Below, piece after piece: positions 13,960 through 21,425 of a DNA stretch of 24,840 nucleotides. Origin of the DNA: Schleiferiaceae bacterium (GTDB lineage Bacteria; Bacteroidota; Bacteroidia; Flavobacteriales; Schleiferiaceae); the NCBI GenBank assembly GCA_030831045.1, contig JAURMB010000038.1, positions 1 through 24,840 on the forward strand. Reading direction: 5' to 3'. The notes under the pieces are model-generated. The model was not told where the DNA came from and made no database searches. It worked only from the letters and a program-made list of their open reading frames with translations. The position numbers and the translations under genes were made by a program. How positions within the stretch are numbered: the first letter of the stretch is position 1; every line of letters begins with the position of its first letter.

Positions 13960-16151
13960 TACACCACGCTGCACAAAAAGCGCAGCCGGGCAAGGCGGAG
14001 CTCCAGCGCTCCGTACTCCTGGTCAAAGTGCTTCACGGCGAGGTCGAGCGAACCGTCTTCGCTTTCGTCGGCAAAGTAGTCGGTGATTTCGTCGAGCGAG
14101 TCTTCGTCGAGGTACTCTTCGATCAGGTAATCAAGGCCGAGGCGCGTTCCGCTGCGCACAATATTCTCCATCTCGGTGAGCAGGTCGTCGACCGAAATTT
14201 GCTTGCTGCGGGCTATTTCCTCGAGGCCGAGTTTGCGGTCCACCGACTGAATGACATACAGTTTGAGGTTTCCTTTTTGGCCGGCGCTGCGAATCGCAAA
14301 ATCGCCGGGCCGCTCAATGCCGTGCGCGTCGACGTGATCTCGAACGGCGGCAACGAGCTCGGCGCCGAATCGTTTGGCCTTGGCTTCGCCCACCCCGGGA
14401 ATCGTTTTTAGCTCCTCGACGCTCAGCGGATACGACGTTGCCATCTCGTTGAGTGAGGCCTCTGAAAAAAGGGCATAGGGCGGAATGCTGCGCGTCCGTG
14501 CCATTTTGCGGTTGAGTTCCTTGAGCACGGCGTACAGTTCGGGGTCGAGGGCGGCGGCGCGGCGCGGCGTTCCGGTTCCGCCGAACGCAACTTCGTCTTC
14601 GTCAAAGGCGCGGTAGGGAACCGCGGCAAACGAACCGGACTCCGTTTGAAGGGCGCGCCCCGCGGCGGTTACCGACAAAATCCCATAGCGTTCAAGGTCT
14701 TTTTCGAGTAACCCCGCGAGCATCATCTGGCGAATCAAGTCGTCCCAGTAGCCGGCGGCATGGCCGCTCCCCGTGCCCCAGGTCGCCAAACCGCGTGCGC
14801 CCAAGGTTTTGAGAATCGCTGTTTCGTTGGCAATCAGCGTATTGACAACCTGAAGCGCGCGAAACTGCCCGCGGCCCAGCTCAACCGTTTTGAGAATCAA
14901 TCGGGCGTGTTCCGTGGCGTCGTGCCCCACGTGCGGACTCCGGCAGTTGTCGCAGCTCCCGCAATTGGGCTCTTCGTAGGACTCGCCGAAGTAGTGCAGC
15001 AAGAACTTGCGGCGGCAGCTCGACGTCAGAGCATAGGCGCGCGCGTCCAGCAGCAGCTGGCGTCCGATTTCTTGCTCCGCCACGGGCTTGCGCGACAAAA
15101 ACTTGTCCATTTTTTCCAAGTCCTTCTCGGCATAAAAGGTCACGCAACGCCCTTCGCCGCCGTCGCGCCCGGCCCGGCCGGTCTCTTGGTAGTAGCCCTC
15201 GAGGCTGCGCGGCATGTCGTGGTGCACCACGAGGCGCACGTCGGGCTTGTCTATTCCCATTCCGAAGGCGACCGTAGCGACAATGACGTCGACCTCTTCG
15301 TTCAAAAACGCGTCTTGGTGGCGGCTTCGCGACCCGGCGTCGAGCCCAGCATGGTAGGGGAGGGCGGAGATTCCGTTGAGCTGCAGCACTTGGGCAAGCT
15401 CCTCGACTTTTTGGCGGCTCAGGCAGTACACGATGGCGGAACGGCCCGCGTAGTCCCGCAGCAATCGAACGACGTCCCGCTCCACATTGACGGTCTTCGC
15501 CTCGACCTCATAAGCCAGGTTGGGGCGGTTGAAGCTGGTGGTAATCACGGTGGCTTCAGGAATCTCAAGCGTCTTGAGGATGTCCGACATCACCTTGGGC
15601 GTCGCCGTTGCCGTCAGCGCCAAAATGGGGCGTCGGCCGATGGCATTCATCGCTTGGCGAAGCATGCGGTATTCCGGCCTAAAGTCGTGGCCCCATTCTG
15701 AAATGCAGTGGGCCTCGTCGATGGCATAAAACGAAACGTTTAGATCGCGCAAAAAGTCAATGTTCTCTTGCTTGTTCAGCGACTCGGGTGCCATGTAAAG
15801 CAGCTTGGTGCGGCCCGCCGACAGGTCCTGGCGCACCACCACCATCTCGCGTTTGGTGAGCGAAGAATTCCAAACGTGGGCCACGCCGTCTGAGTCAGCG
15901 AAACTCCGCAGGGCATCTACCTGATTTTTCATCAGCGCAATCAACGGCGAGACCACAACCGCCACCCCTGGGAGGTCTAGCGCCGGCAGCTGGTAGCACA
16001 GAGATTTGCCGCCGCCTGTCGGCATCATGACAAACGTGTCGTGGCCATCCATTACCGAGGCAACTACCTCGCTTTGGCGGCCCCTAAAGTCGTCAAAACC
16101 AAAAAAGGACTTCAATAAGGCACGGCTCTTTGCCGTATCAAACGTGGCCAT
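13959..16151 (-). CDS. recQ: ATP-dependent DNA helicase RecQ
   Basis: A 730-residue 3'-5' helicase acting in recombination and fork repair. Order of parts: helicase domain 1 with Walker A TGGGKS (45-50) and DEAHCISEWGHDFRPEY; LTATATPKV; helicase domain 2 with FGMGIDKPDVR and the motif VI stretch QETGRAGRDG; the RecQ zinc site CRRKFLLHYFGE...CGSCDNC (four Cys present); winged-helix RQC domain; HRDC domain (ELNRKMARTRSIPPYALF to IPGVGEAKAKRFG); and a C-terminal extension of about 120 residues that includes an acidic stretch (EEYLDEDSLDEITDYF). The extension is longer than in E. coli RecQ but resembles Bacteroidota RecQ as I recall it. ATG 16151 gives the family-typical start; earlier codons would run into the tatC promoter region. 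Divergent from tatC. Confidence 0.96.
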   Translation of the reverse strand: MATFDTAKSRALLKSFFGFDDFRGRQSEVVASVMDGHDTFVMMPTGGGKSLCYQLPALDLPGVAVVVSPLIALMKNQVDALRSFADSDGVAHVWNSSLTKREMVVVRQDLSAGRTKLLYMAPESLNKQENIDFLRDLNVSFYAIDEAHCISEWGHDFRPEYRMLRQAMNAIGRRPILALTATATPKVMSDILKTLEIPEATVITTSFNRPNLAYEVEAKTVNVERDVVRLLRDYAGRSAIVYCLSRQKVEELAQVLQLNGISALPYHAGLDAGSRSRHQDAFLNEEVDVIVATVAFGMGIDKPDVRLVVHHDMPRSLEGYYQETGRAGRDGGEGRCVTFYAEKDLEKMDKFLSRKPVAEQEIGRQLLLDARAYALTSSCRRKFLLHYFGESYEEPNCGSCDNCRSPHVGHDATEHARLILKTVELGRGQFRALQVVNTLIANETAILKTLGARGLATWGTGSGHAAGYWDDLIRQMMLAGLLEKDLERYGILSVTAAGRALQTESGSFAAVPYRAFDEDEVAFGGTGTPRRAAALDPELYAVLKELNRKMARTRSIPPYALFSEASLNEMATSYPLSVEELKTIPGVGEAKAKRFGAELVAAVRDHVDAHGIERPGDFAIRSAGQKGNLKLYVIQSVDRKLGLEEIARSKQISVDDLLTEMENIVRSGTRLGLDYLIEEYLDEDSLDEITDYFADESEDGSLDLAVKHFDQEYGALELRLARLRFLCSVV

Positions 16152-16171
16152 AGGCGGTGAAAAAAGCGGCG

Positions 16172-16179
16172 CAAATTTG
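16172..16179 (-). promoter_or_regulatory. Possible -7 element of recQ
   Basis: The minus strand reads CAAATTTG followed by C, one mismatch from TAnnTTTG and nearly the same as the uvrA element. It is the centre of a 10-bp palindrome (gcaaatttgc, 16171-16180), 20 nt upstream of the recQ ATG. Weak evidence. Confidence 0.3.
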
Positions 16180-16207
16180 CACCAAAACTTGAAGGTACGA
16201 CCAATCC

Positions 16208-16215
16208 TACCTTTG
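16208..16215 (+). promoter_or_regulatory. Predicted -7 promoter element of tatC-lptB
   Basis: TACCTTTG, a perfect TAnnTTTG, with TTG at 16189-16191 and a 16-nt spacer. Only 4 nt separate it from the ATG at 16220, so the mRNA would start at or beside the start codon. If the transcript starts later, translation would have to begin at the in-frame ATG at 16238. Confidence 0.65.
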
Positions 16216-16219
16216 CAGC

Positions 16220-17035
16220 ATGTCTGAAGGCTCAAGCATGCCGTTTTTGGCGCACCTTGCGGCGCTGCGCACCCACCTCATGCGGGCCTCGGGCTACATT
16301 TTGGCGGGCGCGGTGGTGGCCTTCGTCTTCATGGACTGGATTTTTGCTCAGGTCTTGCTCGCCCCCAAAGAACCGCAGTTCATAACCTACCAACTCTTTT
16401 GCCAGGCGGGCACCTACCTGGAACTGCCTTCGCTCTGCATCGGTGGCTTTGAACTCGAACTGCTCAATACCCAGATGGCCGGGCAATTCAGCCTTCACAT
16501 GTGGCTTTCGCTGGTTGTCGGGCTAATTGGCGCGTTCCCGTTGGTGCTTTTTGAACTGTGGCGCTTTATCAGTCCGGGCCTCACGGCGCGCGAGCGCAGC
16601 CTCTCCGTGCTGTTCATTGGCTCGGCTTCCCTGCTCTTTTTTCTCGGAGCCCTCTTCGGCTACTACGTCATTGTGCCCCTGAGCTTGCAGTTTCTGGCCA
16701 CCTACACGGTGAGCGGTGAAATCCAGAACCTGTTTGAAATGTCGTCCTACCTGTCGACCGTTACCAGTGTGGTGGTGGCGAGCGGACTCCTTTTTGAGCT
16801 CCCCGTCGCGGTCTACCTGCTGTCGCGCCTTGGAATCACCTCGCCCGAGGGCATGCGCACCTACCGCCGCCACGCGTGGATCGGAATTCTGGCTGTGTCT
16901 GCCGTCATCACGCCGCCCGACGTGTTCAGCCAAATTGTGGTGTCGCTCCCGGTGGCCCTGCTGTATGAACTTAGCATTGGACTCAGCCGTTTGGCACACG
17001 TTCAACGCAAAAACCGCGTTGATTCCAACGAATGA
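16220..17035 (+). CDS. tatC: Sec-independent protein translocase subunit TatC
   Basis: A 271-residue, six-helix inner membrane protein, the signal-peptide receptor of the twin-arginine translocase for folded proteins. Family positions present (E. coli numbering): H12, R17, the first-loop F/P region (FISPGL), E103 (ARERS), E170 (LFELPV) and D211 (TPPDVFSQ). The near-invariant E15 of HLxELR is Ala here (HLAALR, residues 12-17), although everything around it is conserved. The first periplasmic loop contains two Cys ([14 protein letters not shown]), which could form a disulfide. No tatA/B gene is in the window. The ATG at 16220 is chosen; it would give a near-leaderless mRNA. ATG 16238 is the alternative (265 residues). 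The stop overlaps lptB by 4 nt. Confidence 0.95.
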   Translation: MSEGSSMPFLAHLAALRTHLMRASGYILAGAVVAFVFMDWIFAQVLLAPKEPQFITYQLFCQAGTYLELPSLCIGGFELELLNTQMAGQFSLHMWLSLVVGLIGAFPLVLFELWRFISPGLTARERSLSVLFIGSASLLFFLGALFGYYVIVPLSLQFLATYTVSGEIQNLFEMSSYLSTVTSVVVASGLLFELPVAVYLLSRLGITSPEGMRTYRRHAWIGILAVSAVITPPDVFSQIVVSLPVALLYELSIGLSRLAHVQRKNRVDSNE

Positions 17036-17790
17036 AAACCTTGCACGCCGAACACCTCGTGAAAACCTACCGCGGCCGCAAGGTGGTCGACGGGGCTAGC
17101 TTCACCGTGAACCAAGGTGAAATCGTGGGTCTGCTCGGTCCCAACGGCGCCGGCAAAACCACGTCGTTCTACAGCGTCGTCGGCTTGGTTCGCCCCGACG
17201 AAGGACGCGTGCTCCTCGACGGCCACGACGTGACCAACTTGCCCATGTACCGCCGTGCGCAGCTCGGCATTGGCTACCTCGCGCAGGAGGCTTCTGTGTT
17301 CCGCAAATTGAGCGTCGAAGACAACCTTGCGGCGGTTTTGGAATGGCGCGGACTCGCTCGGGCCGAGGTCACCCGCCGTACCAACGAGCTCCTCGAAGAA
17401 TTCAGCCTCGGCAACGTGCGCAAAAACCGCGGCGACCTGCTATCGGGCGGCGAACGCCGGCGCACCGAAATTGCGCGCTGCCTGGCCTCCGACCCCAAAT
17501 TCATCTTGCTCGACGAGCCGTTTGCGGGCGTAGACCCCATCGCGGTCGAAGACATTCAGGCCATCGTGGCGCGCTTGGCCGACGAGCGCGGCATCGGCGT
17601 GCTCATCACCGACCACAACGTGCACGAAACGCTGGCCATCACCGACCGCACCTACCTCATGTTTGAGGGCAAAATCATCAAGAGCGGAACCGCCGAAGAG
17701 CTGGCGGACGACGAGGTTGTGCGCCGCGTGTACCTAGGGCAAAACTTTAGCCTTCGGCGCGGTGGGCGGCGCGGCGCAGCCGGTCGTTAA
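17032..17790 (+). CDS. lptB: LPS export ABC transporter ATP-binding protein LptB
   Basis: A 252-residue cytoplasmic ATPase that drives extraction of lipopolysaccharide from the inner membrane with LptF/LptG. Walker [10 protein letters not shown] (36-44), Q-loop YLAQEAS (82-88), signature LSGGERRR (137-144), Walker B FILLDE (157-162), and H-loop H195 in TDHNVHETL, with the LptB-typical [16 protein letters not shown] region. After YLGQNF, where many homologues end, there is an arginine/glycine-rich tail ([13 protein letters not shown]) encoded inside the overlap with the convergent sua5-type gene. ATG 17032 overlaps the tatC stop (ATGA). Pairing with tatC reflects co-transcription rather than a shared pathway. 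Confidence 0.95.
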   Translation: MKTLHAEHLVKTYRGRKVVDGASFTVNQGEIVGLLGPNGAGKTTSFYSVVGLVRPDEGRVLLDGHDVTNLPMYRRAQLGIGYLAQEASVFRKLSVEDNLAAVLEWRGLARAEVTRRTNELLEEFSLGNVRKNRGDLLSGGERRRTEIARCLASDPKFILLDEPFAGVDPIAVEDIQAIVARLADERGIGVLITDHNVHETLAITDRTYLMFEGKIIKSGTAEELADDEVVRRVYLGQNFSLRRGGRRGAAGR

Positions 17791-18700
17791 TCGCCCGACC
17801 TAAACCCTCTTCGGGAGCCAATTCCATCCACAGTTCTCGGTCGCTGCTCGCTGCAAAATCGCGCAACGCCGCAAAAAGCCGCTGTGCGCCCTGCTGGCAG
17901 CTTCCCGAAGTCGTGAGGGCGTCTAGGCCGTGCGCCCCCGGCGTCCACGGAACGCAGCGAACGCCCTCCATGCGGTTTACGGTTGACCAATCCACTCCGT
18001 GGGGCAGCAGCTGCATCGGCTTGCCCGGAGCGTAGTGCGACTCCAGCATGCCCGGAGCCGTGGGTTGGCTCGACGACGGCTGCACTTCGGGCACGTAGCC
18101 CAGAACGTCGGAGAGGACCTCTACGGGAATTCCGCCCAAACGCAGCACCCCAGCGCGCCCGTTGGTCCACGAAACAATGGTCGATTCGACGCCCACCGCA
18201 CAGGGTCCGCCGTCGAGAATGTAGTCCACGCGATCGGCGAGCTGGTCGGCCACATGCTGGGCCGTGGTGGGCGACACAAACCCAAACGGGTTCGCACTGG
18301 GCGCGGCCACCGGAACCCCCGCCGAGGCAATGAGTTGACGGGCTAGTTCGAGCTGCGGAATGCGAACGGCCACCGTGTCAAGCCCCGAGGTAACTAAGTC
18401 GGGCACTTCAGGGCGCTTGGGCAGAACGTACGTCAGCGCCGACGGTCCCAGTGCGCTCCAAAGGGCACGTGCTTCGGCTGGCACGTCGGCGGCCACGCGG
18501 TCGACGTCATTCCAGTCGGCCAAATGCACAATAAGCGGATCAAAATGCGGGCGGTTTTTGGCGTCAAAAATGCGGGCCACGGCAACCTCGTCGAGCGCAT
18601 TCGCCGCCAGCCCATATACCGTCTCGGTGGGCATGCCGACGAGTCCGCCGGAACGCAGCACCGAAGCGGCGCGAGCTAAATCGGTACCCAGGTGCTGCAT
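17747..18700 (-). CDS. L-threonylcarbamoyladenylate synthase, Sua5 type
   Basis: A 317-residue two-domain enzyme that makes threonylcarbamoyl-AMP from threonine, bicarbonate and ATP, the first step in the t6A37 modification of tRNAs reading ANN codons. The YrdC domain (about residues 1-200) shows [26 protein letters not shown] and [14 protein letters not shown], and a linker leads to the smaller Sua5 domain, marked by [13 protein letters not shown]. The two-domain length separates it from stand-alone YrdC/TsaC. The start is ATG 18700, directly after a perfect promoter element; the TTG at 18727 lies inside the upstream gene. The 3' end overlaps lptB tail-to-tail by 44 nt. It can also be read from the upstream plug gene's transcript. 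Confidence 0.93.
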   Translation of the reverse strand: MQHLGTDLARAASVLRSGGLVGMPTETVYGLAANALDEVAVARIFDAKNRPHFDPLIVHLADWNDVDRVAADVPAEARALWSALGPSALTYVLPKRPEVPDLVTSGLDTVAVRIPQLELARQLIASAGVPVAAPSANPFGFVSPTTAQHVADQLADRVDYILDGGPCAVGVESTIVSWTNGRAGVLRLGGIPVEVLSDVLGYVPEVQPSSSQPTAPGMLESHYAPGKPMQLLPHGVDWSTVNRMEGVRCVPWTPGAHGLDALTTSGSCQQGAQRLFAALRDFAASSDRELWMELAPEEGLGRAINDRLRRAAHRAEG

Positions 18701-18705
18701 GGGGG

Positions 18706-18713
18706 CAAAGGTA
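18706..18713 (-). promoter_or_regulatory. Predicted -7 promoter element of the sua5-type gene
   Basis: The minus strand reads TACCTTTG followed by C, a perfect TAnnTTTG, squeezed into the 16-nt gap after the plug gene stop (18717) and 5 nt before the ATG at 18700. A -33 region would lie within the plug coding sequence; the nearest TTG there is 11 nt upstream. Confidence 0.55.
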
Positions 18714-18716
18714 GCG

Positions 18717-19988
18717 CTATTGGCCAAGCTCCATGCGCAGCTGGGCCCCGTCGGTCACGTCGACGCTGCGAAACGCAATCGCCCGATCGTAGCGTTCGCC
18801 CCAAAGCCGCGCATAAACGATGGCCGTATACTGGTTGGCGGAACGGCTGTGGCTTCCTTCGGTCCAGTCCAGCCCATCTGCGCCTGCATTGAGGTCGCGG
18901 AACCGGTATTCCAAGTACCCTTGCTTCACGAGCACACGGCCCACGTAGGCACCGCGGCCTTCGTCGAAGCGAAGTACGTGTTCCGGCCCCGGGCGGTACT
19001 GATTGAAGTCGCCCTCAAGCGCAATGCGCCGGCCACCCCATCCTTCGCTGTCTTTGAGTTCAAAATCTAGCCAAACGTAGTCGGCTTGGGTGTGGGCATC
19101 GCCGCGAGCGGACCGCGGAACAAAGGTTCCGCGCGCATCTTCCTGGCGCACGTAGGCGCCCAAACCGGCCGAGAGGTCCTGGCGAACGAAGCCTACCCAG
19201 CGATCGCCCAGCTCGTAGCGGGTGACGCGAAGCGAGGGCGAGGGCAGCGCCTTGGTGTCGACAAACCGAAACACGTTTCCGGCCAAAAACGCGTTTTCAC
19301 CGCCGTTGTAGTCAAAATCCAGCCGGTCGCCCTGCGCAAACCGGGGGGCGAGCAGGCGGTAGCTGTTCCAGTCGCGGTTCTGAAGCACGGCCAGGCGTAC
19401 GTCGCTGAATGGATTTTGGGTGCGGCTGGCGTCCCACGGGAACCACGCATCGACTTCGTGGTAGCGGTCCGTCCACTTCGCCGCGACCGGGCGGCGCACG
19501 GCCACCTGAAGCGCGCTCGGACCCTCGGCAAACACCACGGGGAGCTGAATAAGCAGCTGCTCATCGGCAAAAATCCGCAGGTAGTAGTTGCCCGACAGCA
19601 CAGGCATGCTGCTCTCTTCGGGGAGCTGCATTTCGTAGTGGCTGTAGCCTTGGTAGGTATTGAACGCCAGGCGGCCTTCGGCGATTTGGCCTTCCCAAAA
19701 TCCGCTCAAAAATTCAGAGGCAATAATGGGGGAGGGCTGCCAGTTTCGGTCGCAGTGCACCCAGACGTAGCGCAAGGGGAGCACCGACTGGCTGAAGTCG
19801 TCAAAGCGGAGCTGTAGGGCACGGGGTTGCCCGAGGCCTACCGCCGCCGGCGCGTCGACGCGATCTACGGGGTGCAAAAGCACCGTTTGAATTAAGCTAT
19901 CTTTCTTTATTTCAGGGGCTTGGCAAAGCAGCTGGCTCGGCGCCACGGCGAAGGCAATCAGGGCCCAAGCCCAACGGGTTATTTGCAT
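18717..19988 (-). CDS. Type IX secretion system plug protein (DUF5103 type)
   Basis: A 423-residue exported protein with a Sec signal peptide (MQITRWAWALIAFAVAPSQ, cleavage near CQA). The beta-rich N-terminal region contains the family pattern around LQLRFDDF...LPLRYVWVHCDRNWQPS and FWEGQIAEGRLAFNTYQGYSHY, and near the C-terminus DWTEGSHSRSANQYTAIVYAR matches the TEG...EN.Y...VYYR-like ending as I recall it. In Flavobacterium johnsoniae a protein of this family plugs the periplasmic end of the SprA translocon when no substrate is engaged; the same role is inferred here. Length fits the family. The ATG at 19988 is preceded only by a weak -7-like element (CACCTTTA, 7 nt upstream on the minus strand). 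Divergent from nqrA. Confidence 0.85.
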   Translation of the reverse strand: MQITRWAWALIAFAVAPSQLLCQAPEIKKDSLIQTVLLHPVDRVDAPAAVGLGQPRALQLRFDDFSQSVLPLRYVWVHCDRNWQPSPIIASEFLSGFWEGQIAEGRLAFNTYQGYSHYEMQLPEESSMPVLSGNYYLRIFADEQLLIQLPVVFAEGPSALQVAVRRPVAAKWTDRYHEVDAWFPWDASRTQNPFSDVRLAVLQNRDWNSYRLLAPRFAQGDRLDFDYNGGENAFLAGNVFRFVDTKALPSPSLRVTRYELGDRWVGFVRQDLSAGLGAYVRQEDARGTFVPRSARGDAHTQADYVWLDFELKDSEGWGGRRIALEGDFNQYRPGPEHVLRFDEGRGAYVGRVLVKQGYLEYRFRDLNAGADGLDWTEGSHSRSANQYTAIVYARLWGERYDRAIAFRSVDVTDGAQLRMELGQ

Positions 19989-19995
19989 GGTTTAA

Positions 19996-20025
19996 AGGTG
20001 CTAAAAACATGTTAAATATTCACCT
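19996..20025. promoter_or_regulatory. Dyad-symmetric candidate operator between the plug gene and nqrA
   Basis: Nested inverted repeats: AGGTG (19996-20000) and CACCT (20021-20025) surround the perfect 8-bp palindrome AACATGTT (20006-20013), with centres within 1 nt of each other. It sits 5-35 nt upstream of the two divergent promoter regions, where a regulator could control both genes. No regulator is identified. Confidence 0.3.
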
Positions 20026-20044
20026 GTTTGCACAGCGACTAATG

Positions 20045-20052
20045 TACCTTTG
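20045..20052 (+). promoter_or_regulatory. Predicted -7 promoter element of the nqr operon
   Basis: TACCTTTG followed by C, a perfect TAnnTTTG, 19 nt before the nqrA ATG. TTTG at 20027-20030 lies 14 nt upstream, a short spacing for a -33 element. Confidence 0.6.
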
Positions 20053-20071
20053 CGGCGAAATTTTTGCAGTT

Positions 20072-21412
20072 ATGCCCAACGTACATTCTGTTCGGAACGG
20101 TCTCGACCTCCCGATCCTTGGTGCACCCGAAGCCATCGTCGATGGCCACCTCAGCGCCTCGGTTTATGCGGTTCGCCCGAGCGACTTCCGCGGCCTCGCC
20201 CCGAAACTCGCAGTAAAAGAAGGTGATCGCGTGCTCGCCGGCGACATTCTCTTCACCGACAAAGTCAACCCGCAGATTGCCATTGCTTCCCCAGTGAGCG
20301 GCGAAGTAGCCCGCATCGAGCGCGGCGAGAAGCGCAAAATTTTGGCTGTGGTTCTTTTGGCGGACGCGCAAACGAGCTACCGCAGCATGCCCGCAGGCAC
20401 CCCTGCGAACCGCGAAGATGCGATTCAGTGGTTGCTGAGCGCCGGAGCGTGGTCCTTGATTGAGTCCCGACCCTACGGACGCATTGCGCACCCAGAAGCC
20501 CAGCCGAAAGCAGTATTTGTCAACGGAATGGCTACCGAGCCCCTAGCCGTGGCCCCGTCAGTCGCCCTGGCCGGCCGCGAAGAAGACTTCGCCAAGGGCC
20601 TTCAGGTGGTTGGCCTACTGAGTCCGCGCACCGTACTATCCATTTCGGCAAACGAAACCGCCCCCGCGCTCACCAAGGCCAGCGGCGTCGAAATTCACCA
20701 ATTCAAAGGTCCGCACCCTGCCGGAACCACGAGCGTGCACATCAACCGCATTAGTCCGCTCAACAAGGGAGAGGTCGTTTGGACGCTCAACTATCAGGAC
20801 GTCGTCGTGATCGGCCACCTGGCGCGCACCGGCAACCTCAAGCTCGAGCGCGTCGTTTCGCTGTGCGGAACGGGCATCGCCAAGCCCCGCGCCATCACCG
20901 CCGTGGCGGGAGCGCACCTCGAGACCTTCTTGAGTGCCGAAATGAAGCCGGGCGCCTACCGCGTGGTTTCAGGAAGCGTACTTACGGGTGCCAGCGTCGG
21001 CACGTCGGGCTACCTGGGCTACTACGCTAGCCAAATCACGGTACTCCCCGAAGGCCAAGGTACCGACTTTTTTGGTTGGGTGATCCCCAGCTTTGGCAAG
21101 TGGTCGATCAGCCGCACGCTGTTCAGCTGGCTTACCCCTTCAAAGAAGTACGACCTCAACACCAAGCAGCACGGCGAAGACCGCGCGTTTGTCGTGACAG
21201 GCTTGTACGAAAAAGTTTTTCCGTTCGACATTTTGCCCATGCCGCTGCTCAAGTCCATGTGGTCCATGGACCTCGAAAAAATGGAGCAATTGGGTGCCTA
21301 CGAAGTCGTCCCCGAAGATTTTGCCCTTTGCGAAGTCATCTGCCCCTCGAAGCAGGAGCTGCAGAAGCTCGCTGAAGAGGCGCTCGACCTACTCTACACC
21401 GAAATGAATTAA
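20072..21412 (+). CDS. nqrA: Na+-translocating NADH:quinone reductase subunit A
   Basis: A 446-residue peripheral cytoplasmic subunit of the Nqr complex, which couples NADH oxidation and quinone reduction to sodium export. The N-terminus HSVRNGLDLPILGAPE matches the (K/R)xGLDxxxxGxP(A/E) start of NqrA. The central domain has DRVLAGDILFTDK and SPVSGEVARIERGEKR (barrel-sandwich), followed by KGPHPAGTTSVHINRI, a well conserved NqrA stretch. The C-terminal part includes VSGSVLTGASV and PFDILPMPLLKS. Length equals that of Vibrio NqrA. ATG 20072 is chosen because the earlier in-frame codons overlap the promoter. First gene of nqrABCDEF, with a short leader of about 15 nt. Confidence 0.96.
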   Translation: MPNVHSVRNGLDLPILGAPEAIVDGHLSASVYAVRPSDFRGLAPKLAVKEGDRVLAGDILFTDKVNPQIAIASPVSGEVARIERGEKRKILAVVLLADAQTSYRSMPAGTPANREDAIQWLLSAGAWSLIESRPYGRIAHPEAQPKAVFVNGMATEPLAVAPSVALAGREEDFAKGLQVVGLLSPRTVLSISANETAPALTKASGVEIHQFKGPHPAGTTSVHINRISPLNKGEVVWTLNYQDVVVIGHLARTGNLKLERVVSLCGTGIAKPRAITAVAGAHLETFLSAEMKPGAYRVVSGSVLTGASVGTSGYLGYYASQITVLPEGQGTDFFGWVIPSFGKWSISRTLFSWLTPSKKYDLNTKQHGEDRAFVVTGLYEKVFPFDILPMPLLKSMWSMDLEKMEQLGAYEVVPEDFALCEVICPSKQELQKLAEEALDLLYTEMN

Positions 21413-21425
21413 TCCCAAGAAACTG

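Noticed and set aside
14760..15701. 313-codon plus-strand frame inside recQ
   Set aside because: It lies opposite the conserved helicase and zinc regions of RecQ, and its translation resembles no family.
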